Part shown: positions 26,719 to 34,879 of the stretch, piece after piece
Position numbering within the stretch: the first letter of the stretch is position 1
How the letters are laid out: each line of letters opens with the position of its first letter
Assembly (NCBI RefSeq): GCF_000769405.2
Contig: NZ_CP053441.1
Span: forward strand, 1-64,000
Source: Rhizobium brockwellii
GTDB lineage: Bacteria > Pseudomonadota > Alphaproteobacteria > Rhizobiales > Rhizobiaceae
Direction of reading: 5' to 3'
Length of the DNA: 64,000 bases
Position numbers and translations under genes: made by a program
Notes under the pieces: model-generated
The model's input: the letters and a program-made list of their open reading frames with translations, nothing else
What the model was told of the DNA's origin: nothing
Database searches by the model: none

Positions 26719-27756
26719 TCAGGCCGTCAGCGTGAAAGCGTCGCTTTCGCCGGGAACGAGTTCCAGCGGCCAGATCCTGTTGCGGGCGCCCTGCGGATAG
26801 TGATCGGCATAGGTCGGCATGGTGGCGAGCAGGGTTTCGCCGAGCTGGGCGCCGAGGTCGCGCAGCGACATGCGGAAGGACGTCAGCGTCGGCTGCAGGA
26901 AAAGCGTGCGCGGCTCCTCGCGGAAACCGACGACGGCGAGGTCACGGCCGGGCGCGACGCCGGCCTCGGCAAGCCGTCGGTAAAGCCCGATCGCCATCAG
27001 TTCATGGATCAGGATGATCGCCGTCGGCCGCTGCTTGATCATCAGCAATTCGTGGCCGGCCTGATAGCCGCCCTGTTCGCTCGACTTGACCCGGATGACG
27101 AGGGCCGGGTCGAAGGGGATATCATGCCGTTGCAGCGCCTGGCGGTAGGCGTCGAGGAAGAGGTAGCCGAGATTGATGTCGGAGGAGGGTGCAGCCACCG
27201 CGATCCGCCGGTGGCCTTTGGCGACGAGCCGGTCGACGCCGCGCGTCGCCACGCCCTCGAAATCGAGATCCATCCAGGTGTAACTGCCGCCCGACGCGCT
27301 GCGGCCGAGCGTCACGAAGGGGATGCGGGCCTTTTCCAGAAGCTCTATGCGCCGGTCGGTGCGCCGTGTCGCAGAGATGATCAGCGCGTCGACAAGGCGG
27401 CGCGCCACCATGCGCTTCAGATATTCGTGTGGGTCCTCGTCATCGGGGCAGGGTAGCATGACGAGATCGAGCTTGTGACGGGAAAAGACGCTCTGCAGCC
27501 CGTCGGTGACGCCAAGGAAGAAGTCGTCGCTGTTTTCGACCGTCTCGCGGCTCACCTCGAGCATCAGCCCGATGACGTTGGTCATGCCCTGGCGAAGGCT
27601 GCGGCCCGACTGGTTGGCGACGTAACCGAGCTCTTCGGCGGCGGCGAGCACGCGACGGCGCGTTTCGTCGTTGACGTCGGGCTTGCCGTTCAGCGCACGG
27701 GATACGGTCCCGATCGAAATGTCGAGATGCTCGGCGAGCTGGCGAATTCCCTTCAT
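26719..27756 (-). CDS. LacI family repressor (first of two)
   Basis: A 345-residue LacI/GalR regulator. The N-terminal helix-turn-helix and hinge helix (QLAEHLDISIGTVSRALNGKPDV, then YVANQSGRSLRQG) are followed by a periplasmic-binding-protein-like sugar domain. ATG 27756 (MKGIRQLAEHL) starts the HTH directly and has AGGAAG upstream, so the longer frame to 27822 is not used. It is the second of two LacI genes on this strand, 133 bases behind the other. Neither is next to an enzyme operon, so targets are unknown; the convergent MFS transporter is one candidate. Confidence 0.92.
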   Translation of the reverse strand: MKGIRQLAEHLDISIGTVSRALNGKPDVNDETRRRVLAAAEELGYVANQSGRSLRQGMTNVIGLMLEVSRETVENSDDFFLGVTDGLQSVFSRHKLDLVMLPCPDDEDPHEYLKRMVARRLVDALIISATRRTDRRIELLEKARIPFVTLGRSASGGSYTWMDLDFEGVATRGVDRLVAKGHRRIAVAAPSSDINLGYLFLDAYRQALQRHDIPFDPALVIRVKSSEQGGYQAGHELLMIKQRPTAIILIHELMAIGLYRRLAEAGVAPGRDLAVVGFREEPRTLFLQPTLTSFRMSLRDLGAQLGETLLATMPTYADHYPQGARNRIWPLELVPGESDAFTLTA

Positions 27757-27889
27757 CTCAGGCGATCTTCCTCCCCAATGCATGTCGCCCAAAAGTGTGC
27801 AGCGGTTTTGGGACAACGACATGCGGCAAATAAAGCGTCATGCCCCTTCTTGCCACAGGATGGCGCCCGCGAAAAGCCGCGCGGAAAGG

Positions 27890-28930
27890 TCAGGGTCTGA
27901 AGCTCTGGCGGATGACGAGTTCCGGAATGACGCGTTCGTAACCCGGAGGCGCATCGGGATTTTCAAGCCGCCGCTCCATCAATTTGACGGCACGCAGCGC
28001 CATGGTCAGCGGGTCCTGGCGGAAGGTGGTGAGCCTGTAGCTCAGCCAGGAGGATTCCGGCACGTCGTCGAAGCCGATGACGGCGACGTCCTCGGGGATG
28101 CGCAGCCGCGCTTCCAGGCGCACGACATCCATCAGTCCGAAGGCGATCTGGTCGTTGGCGCAGAAAACGGCGTCGGGCTTTATTGTCTCCGAAAAGAGTG
28201 CGCGCGCGGCGGCAACACCGCCGTCATAGTCCGAATCGCCGCCGCGTCCGATGACGACGGATGTGCCGAGCGACTCGGCGGTCGACAGAAAAGCGCTCTC
28301 GCGCTCGATGATAGCAGGCGTTCCCGTGTTGGAGCCGACGACCGCAAGCCTCCGTCTGCCGCTTTCGTAAAAGGCCGTCGCCGCCTTGCGGGAGGCTTCG
28401 GAGTTGCCGGCGCGCACATGGTCGGCGTCGGGTTCCGATCGGCCGATCACGACGAGCGGCTGGCCGTTTCGCTGTGCGAGTTCGAAGAAACTCGCCGGCG
28501 GCGAGCCGGACAGAATGATGATCGCCTCGGCGCGGTGGCCGATCAGCATCTTCTGTGCGGCGAGCAGCTCGTCTTCCGTCTGGCCGGTGTTGATGAGGAT
28601 CGGGATGCTGCCGCGTTTGATCAGGGCTTTGGCAAGTGCTGCCGCCAGATGCGCGCGAAAACCCACTTCCGGCCGGGTCGCGACGATGCCGACGAGGCGG
28701 CTTTGATTGGCAAGCACGCCGCGCGCCAGGTCGTTGACGTGGTAGCCGAGCTCTTGCGCTGCCCGCAGTACCTTTTCGCGCGTCGTCGGAGCGACGCTGG
28801 CACCCGGCGTGAAGGTGCGTGAGACCGCGGAGCGCGAAACGCCCGCCAGTTGCGCTACCTGTTCGGCGCTGACGAACCGCATGCGTTCTTTCTTCGGCGC
28901 CTTGGCGCCGTTCATTGGACCATCATTCAT
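27890..28930 (-). CDS. LacI family repressor (second of two)
   Basis: A 346-residue LacI/GalR regulator with the HTH at about residues 19-45 (VSAEQVAQLAGVSRSAVSRTFTPGASV) and a sugar-binding core ending in the domain near residue 300 (VIGFDDVPESSWLSYRLTTFRQD). The first 16 residues, Lys-rich, precede the HTH; ATG 28882 would remove them, and the ribosome binding sites do not clearly decide. It shares the strand with the LacI gene downstream, but the two proteins differ in sequence, so this is not a recent duplication. Confidence 0.92.
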   Translation of the reverse strand: MNDGPMNGAKAPKKERMRFVSAEQVAQLAGVSRSAVSRTFTPGASVAPTTREKVLRAAQELGYHVNDLARGVLANQSRLVGIVATRPEVGFRAHLAAALAKALIKRGSIPILINTGQTEDELLAAQKMLIGHRAEAIIILSGSPPASFFELAQRNGQPLVVIGRSEPDADHVRAGNSEASRKAATAFYESGRRRLAVVGSNTGTPAIIERESAFLSTAESLGTSVVIGRGGDSDYDGGVAAARALFSETIKPDAVFCANDQIAFGLMDVVRLEARLRIPEDVAVIGFDDVPESSWLSYRLTTFRQDPLTMALRAVKLMERRLENPDAPPGYERVIPELVIRQSFRP

Positions 28931-29175
28931 CGGCTTTCAGCTATTGATCGTCTCTGACAGCCGGATGACAAGCGATCGCATGGCACCAGATTTTTTCGAA
29001 AAGGGGAATAACCGCGGAATAAGCTGACATGGCGCTCAAACGCAGCCAATGTTCATTGCAGAACGTGCCGGGCTGCGGACGAACCTCGGCTGAGGGGACG
29101 AATACGAGCGGCGACGACGAATGATCAGGTCACGCCGCTCGAGAGTTCGGCTCCCGGTGACGGGTTCTGAACCCG

Positions 29176-29490
29176 TTATTCGCAGACGCGTACAGTTTCG
29201 GCATGATAGCCGCCGTCATAGCGGTTGCGGACATCGCGGTCCTCATACCAGCATCTCGGCGCGGGTTCGACATAGCGAGGGCCGTCGACATAACGAGGCT
29301 CTTCGACGTAGCGAGGGCCGCCATTGGCGATTGCGCCGCCGATCAGGCCGCCGACGACGCCTGCGGCAACGCCGCCGGCGATGATTCGGCCAGTATTGTC
29401 GTGATGGCGGTGATCGCGTGCGGCAGCAGGCTGAATAGCCGATCCAACAAGGGCCGTCGCGATCAACAGGCTGCTAATAACTCGTTTCAT
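29176..29490 (-). CDS. Secreted glycine-zipper protein with Arg-Tyr-Val repeats
   Basis: A 104-residue exported protein. The start is ATG 29490, preceded by GGAGAA at good distance; the frame runs further up but without support. A signal peptide (residues 1-23, ending AAA-RD) is followed by a His-rich patch, a glycine zipper GRIIAGGVAAGVVGGLIGGA that could insert in a membrane or oligomerise, and three tandem RYVExP/RYVDGP repeats. The end contains a pair of cysteines (CWYED and RVCE). It resembles small rhizobial glycine-zipper proteins of unknown function; probably an outer-membrane or periplasmic protein. Confidence 0.8.
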   Translation of the reverse strand: MKRVISSLLIATALVGSAIQPAAARDHRHHDNTGRIIAGGVAAGVVGGLIGGAIANGGPRYVEEPRYVDGPRYVEPAPRCWYEDRDVRNRYDGGYHAETVRVCE

Positions 29491-29592
29491 AACATTCTCC
29501 TCAGTGGCACTCGCCCCAGATAAGAGAGAAATGCGGCAGCAACGCGTTGGTTCGTTCAAACTTTGCGACAGGCATTAATGCACGCCCTAAAC

Positions 29593-29701
29593 GAGAGCGC
29601 CGTGCGTCTTTACGACAGCACAAAAGACGCTCTAACACTTTCAATCCTCGCATCGCGCTTTCCGAAAATCGGCTCCGATTGTCGGAAAGCACGATGCGCT
29701 A
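29593..29701 (-). repeat. RIME-like palindromic repeat, copy 2 (inverted)
   Basis: AGAGCGCCGTGCGTC...AAAGACGCTCTAA (29593-29635) followed by CGCATCG...TTTCCGAAAATCGG-CTCCGATTGTCGGAAA...CGATGCG (29649-29699). The order and sequence are the reverse complement of the copy at 23888. It lies between the secreted small protein and the ABC exporter and touches the stop of the exporter gene. Confidence 0.85.
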
Positions 29702-31600
29702 GGTCGCCGATTCCGCTGCCGTCGTCTCTTCCAGCACGTCTTCGGGAATGTCGTCGAAGGAGGAGTAGTTCAGATTGTAGAGCTTGGAATAGAGTTTGCC
29801 GTTCTTCATCAGCTGGCGGTGGTTGCCGCTTTCGATGACTTCGCCGTTCTGCAGCACGATGATGCGGTCCGCCTCGCGGATCGTCGCAAGCCGATGGGCG
29901 ATGACGAGGCCGGTGCGGTTTTCGAGCAGCTTCACCAGCGCCTTCTGGATCAGCATTTCGGTATAGCTGTCGATATTGGCCGTCGCCTCGTCGAGCACGA
30001 GGATCTTTGCGTCCGCCACCAATGCGCGGGCAAAGCTCAACAGCTGGCGCTGGCCGAGCGAAAGGTTGCCGCCGCGCTCGCCGAGAACGCTGTCGTAACC
30101 ATCGGGCAGGCGCATCACGAAGTCATGCGCGCCGACGGCCTTTGCCGCCTCGATCACCTGCTCGCGCGTCGCCTCCAGCTTGTGGTAGCGGATGTTTTCG
30201 AAAACGGTGCCGGTAAAGAGGAAGGGTTCCTGCAGCACCATGGCAATCTGCGCTCCGAGCGAATCCTGCGTCAGATGACGCACATCGTCGCCGCCGACCA
30301 GCACCTGGCCCTGCTGCACGTCGTAAAAGCGATGGATCAGCGACATGCAGCTCGACTTGCCGGACCCTGTCGGGCCGACCAATGCCACCGTCTCGCCGGG
30401 ATTGACCTTGAAGCTGACATGCTTCAGCACCGGATGCTTCGGATTGTAGCCGAAGACGACGTCCTTGAATTCCACCGAGCCGTCCATGTCGCGCGATAGC
30501 GCCGTGGCACCAGGCGCATCCTTGATGTCGACAGGCACGTCGAGCACTTCGGTCAGCCGCTGGCCGGAAGCCATGGCACGCTGCATCACCGAATATTGCA
30601 GGGTCAGCGAACGGATCGGGTCGAAGAAGCGCTGAATGTAGAACAGGAAGGCGACGAGCACGCCGACATCGAGCGCCTGATTGAGAACGCGGGCGCCGCC
30701 GACGACGATGACGAGCGCCATCGCCACGCCGGTCAGGCTATCGACGATCGGCACCATCACCTGCGCATAGCGCGCCGCCGTCAGATGCGTCTGCAAGTTG
30801 GCGTGCGCCTTGTCGTCGTAAAGCGTGAAGTTGACGCCCTGCCTGTCCATGCTTTGGACCGCACGCACACCGTGGATCGCTTCGGCGAGGGCGCCAGCGG
30901 CAATCGAATTGGTCTCGTGCGCGGCCATGAAGGATTTGCGCGCCAGCGGCAGCCAGAACAGCCTGACGATGAACAGCACCGGCAGCACCGAGAGCGTCAA
31001 TAGTCCCAATTTGAAATCGAGATAGAGCATCACGAAAATGATGCCGAAGAGCAGCACGATGTCGCCGACTGACAGCACCGAGGTTTCGAGGAATTCCTGC
31101 ATCGAGTTGACGTCGCCCTGCAGGCGGGACATCAGCCGGCCGACTTCGGTCTTGTCCATGAAGGAGAGCGAAACGCGTTGGAGATGCGAAAACATCGCCT
31201 TGCGGATATCGAAGAGCACATCTTCCGCCACGCCGCCGACCAGCGTCTCCTGCGCGTAGCTTGCCGCATAGTTGATGAGGATGGCAATCGTGAAGGCGAC
31301 GATCGACCAGCCCAGCGCCGAATGATTGCCGCCCGGCGACATGCCATGGTCGATGGCATAGCGGATGATCAGCGGGATGGTGAGCTGCATCATTGTGAAG
31401 GTCAAAACTGCGACGACGGACCAGAGGACCTGGCGGCGATAGGGGTGAACGAAAACCCAGATGCGCTTGACGATGTTGCCGTCGAAGGCCTTGCCGAACA
31501 TCTCCTCCTCGACGCGATGCGAACCAACCACCGCCCGCGGCGGGCGGCGTCCATCCTCGCGAACGTCGGGGCGCTCGGTTTCCAGTTCCTCGGCCATGTC
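29699..31600 (-). CDS. ABC exporter subunit with consensus ATPase site
   Basis: A 633-residue half-transporter: an N-terminal ABC exporter membrane domain with six helices (about residues 40-330), then a nucleotide-binding domain. The domain has Walker A GPTGSGKSS, a signature changed to LSLGQ, and a normal Walker B with catalytic Glu (ILVLDEATANID), plus the H-loop IAHR. ATG 31600 has an excellent GGGAGGAA site and is chosen over an in-frame start at 31636. With the upstream gene it forms a heterodimeric exporter in the style of TM287/288, LmrCD or BmrCD; these export drugs or lipids. Substrate not known. Confidence 0.93.
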   Translation of the reverse strand, partial: DMAEELETERPDVREDGRRPPRAVVGSHRVEEEMFGKAFDGNIVKRIWVFVHPYRRQVLWSVVAVLTFTMMQLTIPLIIRYAIDHGMSPGGNHSALGWSIVAFTIAILINYAASYAQETLVGGVAEDVLFDIRKAMFSHLQRVSLSFMDKTEVGRLMSRLQGDVNSMQEFLETSVLSVGDIVLLFGIIFVMLYLDFKLGLLTLSVLPVLFIVRLFWLPLARKSFMAAHETNSIAAGALAEAIHGVRAVQSMDRQGVNFTLYDDKAHANLQTHLTAARYAQVMVPIVDSLTGVAMALVIVVGGARVLNQALDVGVLVAFLFYIQRFFDPIRSLTLQYSVMQRAMASGQRLTEVLDVPVDIKDAPGATALSRDMDGSVEFKDVVFGYNPKHPVLKHVSFKVNPGETVALVGPTGSGKSSCMSLIHRFYDVQQGQVLVGGDDVRHLTQDSLGAQIAMVLQEPFLFTGTVFENIRYHKLEATREQVIEAAKAVGAHDFVMRLPDGYDSVLGERGGNLSLGQRQLLSFARALVADAKILVLDEATANIDSYTEMLIQKALVKLLENRTGLVIAHRLATIREADRIIVLQNGEVIESGNHRQLMKNGKLYSKLYNLNYSSFDDIPEDVLEETTAAESAT

Positions 31601-31650
31601 ATTCCTCCCGCGGCCATCACTTCCGGTGGCCTGCACATTCAGTACTTATC

Positions 31651-31816
31651 CTCTCTTCTCCCCAGCGGGGAGAAGGTGCCCGAAGGGCGGATGAGGGGGC
31701 CGCACGGCACACCCTTATTTGCCCATCGCTTCCGCTCAGGGCACTCGTCGCTATCGCTCCTCGCCCCCTCATCGCCTTGCTTTGCTCGGCACTTCTCCCC
31801 GGTGGGGAGAAGAGGG
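31651..31816. repeat. Large imperfect inverted repeat between exporter genes
   Basis: The ends are two hairpins, CTTCTCCCC-AGC-GGGGAGAAG (31655-31675) and CTTCTCCCC-GGT-GGGGAGAAG (31792-31812). Inside them GGATGAGGGGGC (near 31690) is inverted as GCCCCCTCATC (near 31763), so the entire 165 bases can fold into a long structure. This type of element is dispersed in rhizobial genomes. It sits within what should be one operon. Confidence 0.8.
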
Positions 31817-31825
31817 AGTACGTCG

Positions 31826-33679
31826 CTAGGCGCTCAAGACCTCGTCGCCCGGCCGCACCTGTAGCTCGTAAAGTGCTTTGTAGCGCCCGCCGAGCGACAG
31901 CAGCGCCTCATGCGTGCCGCGCTCGACGATCCGGCCGTCTTCGACGAACAGGATCTGGTCGGCATGCATCAGCGAACTCAGGCGGTGAGCGACGATGAGA
32001 GTCACGCGGTCGGCGGCGTAGCGGCGCATGGCGCCGCGAATGCGCTGCTCGGTGGCAGCATCGATTGCCGCCGTCGAATCGTCGAATACCATCACCGCCG
32101 GTTTCAGCATCAGCGTGCGGGCGATCGAAAGACGCTGCCGCTGGCCGCCCGACAGCGAAACGCCGCGCTCGCCGACGACGGTGCCGTAACCTGTCGGAAG
32201 GCCGAGCACGTAGTTGTGCAGCTGGGCGCTTTCGCTGGCGCGTTCGATCCGGCCTTCCTTCGCCCACGGGTCGCCATAGGCGATGTTGTTTTCGATCGTC
32301 GTGGTGAACAGGAAGGAATCCTGCTGCACGACGGCAACCGCCCGGCGCAGCGATTGCAGCGTCGCCTTGCGGATGTCCTGGCCATCGATGGTGATCTTGC
32401 CGCCGCTGACGTCGTAGAAGCGGGGAATAAGATGGGCGATGGTCGACTTGCCGCTGCCGGGAGGCCCGACGATGCCGATCGTCTGGCCACGCCTGGCTTC
32501 GAAGGAGACATCGTCGAGAACGGTGCGCTTTTCGGAACCCGGATAGGCGAAGCTGACGTTTTCGAAGCGCAGCACGCCGTCGGTGAGGTTCAGCTCCTTC
32601 GCATCCGGCGCATCCTTGATCGCGACGTCGAGGTCGAGCAGGGCAAAGAGGCGCGAGCCGCAGGTGGAGGCGCGGGCGAAGGCATTGACCATCAGGCCGA
32701 GCTGGCGCACCGGCATCTGCAGGATGGTCATGAAGGTCAGGAACGAGGCCAGCGTGCCGACGGTGATTTCGCCCGACATCACCTTGCCGCCGCCGAACCA
32801 GAGCACCAGGCCCATCGCCGCGAAGAAGGAGAGGGTCATGGCGCTGGTGTTGGTGACGCGAATGCCGACGCGCTGATGCGCGAGCGCGAGCGCGCTCTTC
32901 GACGCGGCCTCGAACTTCGAAATCTCGTGTTGGTGGGCGGCAAAGGCGCGCACGACGCGGATGCCGCCGAGATTTTCCTCCATGATGCGGGTCAGCACCG
33001 AAAGCCGTTCCTGCAGGTCGAGCCAGGTGGCGCGCAGCTTGAGTTGCGTCACCGACGAGCGCCAGCCGACGAAGGGTACGAAGCTCAGCGCCAGCAGGCC
33101 GAGCAGGATATCGGTCGACAGCAGCATATAGGCGCCGATGCCGATCAGGATAGACAGCAGGATCATCCGGACGAGTGCCGTGGAAAAGTACATCCGCACG
33201 CCTTCGAGATCGAGCAGGCCGACGGTGATCAGGTCGCCGGAATGCACGGTGTCATGAAAGCTGAAAGAAAGTCGCTGGATCTTCTCGTAGCAGGCCAGCC
33301 GCAATTCGTAGCCGATGTGATGGCCGACGGCTTCGCTGTAATAGTTCTGGACCATGGTGAAGAGGCCGCGCAGCACGCTGGCGCCAAGCAGCAGCAGCGC
33401 CGTGGTCAAAAGCGCGTCCTGTGCCGCCTGGCCCGCGGCACCGCCGGTCATCGCCATCTGCGTGTGGTCGACGGCGTGGCCGAGAAGGCGCGGGATCATC
33501 AGCTGGAAGGTCGAGGCGACAAGCGTGGCGCCGATCGCAAAGCCGGATTGCCAGGGGTGGCGGAAGGCCATCATGGTGATACGCACCAATGTGAAGAGGC
33601 CTCGGCCCCAGCCTGCCGCAGTTGCAAGCGCCATCGAAGCCGAAGGCTTCGTCGCGCGTGTTAACGCATCGCTGCTCAC
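31826..33679 (-). CDS. ABC exporter subunit with degenerate ATPase site
   Basis: A 617-residue half-transporter with the six-helix exporter domain (roughly residues 30-320) and a nucleotide-binding domain. Walker A is GPPGSGKST and the signature is LSGGQ, but Walker B ends VMVFDDSTAAID, so the catalytic glutamate is replaced by aspartate. This is how the inactive site of heterodimeric exporters looks, and its partner is the next gene. Start: GTG 33679 is preceded by GGAA and gives the usual N-terminus; an in-frame codon at 33787 would add 36 unlike residues. Both subunits are on the same strand, separated by a palindromic repeat. Confidence 0.92.
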   Translation of the reverse strand: MSSDALTRATKPSASMALATAAGWGRGLFTLVRITMMAFRHPWQSGFAIGATLVASTFQLMIPRLLGHAVDHTQMAMTGGAAGQAAQDALLTTALLLLGASVLRGLFTMVQNYYSEAVGHHIGYELRLACYEKIQRLSFSFHDTVHSGDLITVGLLDLEGVRMYFSTALVRMILLSILIGIGAYMLLSTDILLGLLALSFVPFVGWRSSVTQLKLRATWLDLQERLSVLTRIMEENLGGIRVVRAFAAHQHEISKFEAASKSALALAHQRVGIRVTNTSAMTLSFFAAMGLVLWFGGGKVMSGEITVGTLASFLTFMTILQMPVRQLGLMVNAFARASTCGSRLFALLDLDVAIKDAPDAKELNLTDGVLRFENVSFAYPGSEKRTVLDDVSFEARRGQTIGIVGPPGSGKSTIAHLIPRFYDVSGGKITIDGQDIRKATLQSLRRAVAVVQQDSFLFTTTIENNIAYGDPWAKEGRIERASESAQLHNYVLGLPTGYGTVVGERGVSLSGGQRQRLSIARTLMLKPAVMVFDDSTAAIDAATEQRIRGAMRRYAADRVTLIVAHRLSSLMHADQILFVEDGRIVERGTHEALLSLGGRYKALYELQVRPGDEVLSA

Positions 33680-33909
33680 GGTATTTTTTCCAATAGATGT
33701 GTGGTCGGACGCTGGCCCGAAAAGACGGCAAATCCATGAAGGGATTGATAGCATCTTCACTTTTGCCGATTCCATTTGGGGGTTCAAGTAAAGAATTCAC
33801 CAGTTGGTTATTTTTACGTGAGGTCGCCTCGCATCCGGGCGGGAACAATCTGCGCGCGAACGGGTTGCAGCAGGCGAACGCCAACCGCCGACCGCTATCG
33901 GAGAGAGCC

Positions 33910-34527
33910 ATGCCGCTCAAAGCCCTCGCCCTCAACGCCACGCTGAAGACCAGCGACGCCAAGGACGCGTCCTCGACCGACCGGATGATCGGTCTGATCG
34001 ACAAGGTGATGTCCGCTCACGGTGTCGTCACCGAAGTGCTTCGCCTCGCCGATTTCAACGTCAAGCCGGGCGTCACCTCCGACGAAGGCGCCGGCGATGA
34101 CTGGCCTGATATTCGCGCCAAGGTGCTCTCCGCCGATATCCTGCTGATGGCGACGCCGATCTGGCTCGGTCAGCCATCCAGTGTCTGCAAGCGGGCGCTG
34201 GAGCGCATGGACGCCTTCCTCGAGGAGACCGATGATGAGGGCCGCATGGTCTCCTATGGCAAGGTCGCGACGGTTGCCGTCGTCGGCAATGAGGACGGCG
34301 CCCATCATGTGTCGGCCGAGCTCTTCCAAGCGCTGAACGACGTCGGTTTCACCATTCCGGCCAATGCAGTCGCCTATTGGGTTGGCGAGGCAATGGGGTC
34401 CACCAATTTCGTCGATCTCGACAAGGTGCCGAAGGTCGTGACCAATGCCGTCGACATGCTGGCCCGTAACACGGCGCATATGGCGGGCCTGCTGAAGGCA
34501 AAACAATATCCGGGCGAGGGCAGTTGA
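33910..34527 (+). CDS. Flavodoxin-like NAD(P)H-dependent reductase
   Basis: A 205-residue protein of the flavodoxin/NADPH-dependent FMN reductase fold: ALALNATLK at the N-terminal beta strand and loop for the flavin phosphate, ADILLMATPIWLGQPSSVCKRALERMDAF for the second flavin-contact loop, and AHHVSAELFQALNDVGF before the last helix. It probably transfers electrons from NAD(P)H to a quinone or another small molecule; the substrate is unknown. The ATG at 33910 follows GGAGAGA; a longer frame to 33697 has no site. It is divergent from the ABC exporter pair, with about 230 bases between starts. Confidence 0.85.
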   Translation: MPLKALALNATLKTSDAKDASSTDRMIGLIDKVMSAHGVVTEVLRLADFNVKPGVTSDEGAGDDWPDIRAKVLSADILLMATPIWLGQPSSVCKRALERMDAFLEETDDEGRMVSYGKVATVAVVGNEDGAHHVSAELFQALNDVGFTIPANAVAYWVGEAMGSTNFVDLDKVPKVVTNAVDMLARNTAHMAGLLKAKQYPGEGS

Positions 34528-34879
34528 GGCCGCTGCCGAGCTGACATGTTTAAGTTCAATTCCCGGCTCGGGGAGCACAGGTCGACCGAGCTTCCACGGA
34601 ATACGTCTAAATTATGTTTTATTTCAATATCTTGCAGATAAGTGGCAACAAACCTCTTGCCACCTGCGCCATTTAGCGCTTTCATACACTACCAGTTTGA
34701 TAGACTATGGACGAGCGTGCTTGCTCCCCTAGTTTCGTTGCGGGGCCGCTGGTTCGGAGCCCGATGCCGCGGCAGGTGTTGTGAATGGCCGCATGAACCT
34801 CATCAACGCGTGAACCACTGTTTTATGCGTTGAAACCTCGATCGACCCAGGGTGCGGATGAAGCCGCAAAGGAGTTGCG
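34528..34879. other. Non-coding spacer with a hairpin
   Basis: The 352-base gap between the flavodoxin-like gene and the FAD protein has no credible gene. It includes an AT-rich stretch near 34600-34640 and the hairpin GTGGCAA-N8-TTGCCAC (34642-34663), which may be a terminator for the upstream gene although it lacks a T-run. The last 20 bases hold a AAAGGAG ribosome binding site for the next gene. Confidence 0.5.

Noticed and set aside
31910..33664. A 584-codon plus-strand open frame over the ABC exporter subunit
   Set aside because: Antisense to conserved ATPase motifs; shadow composition.
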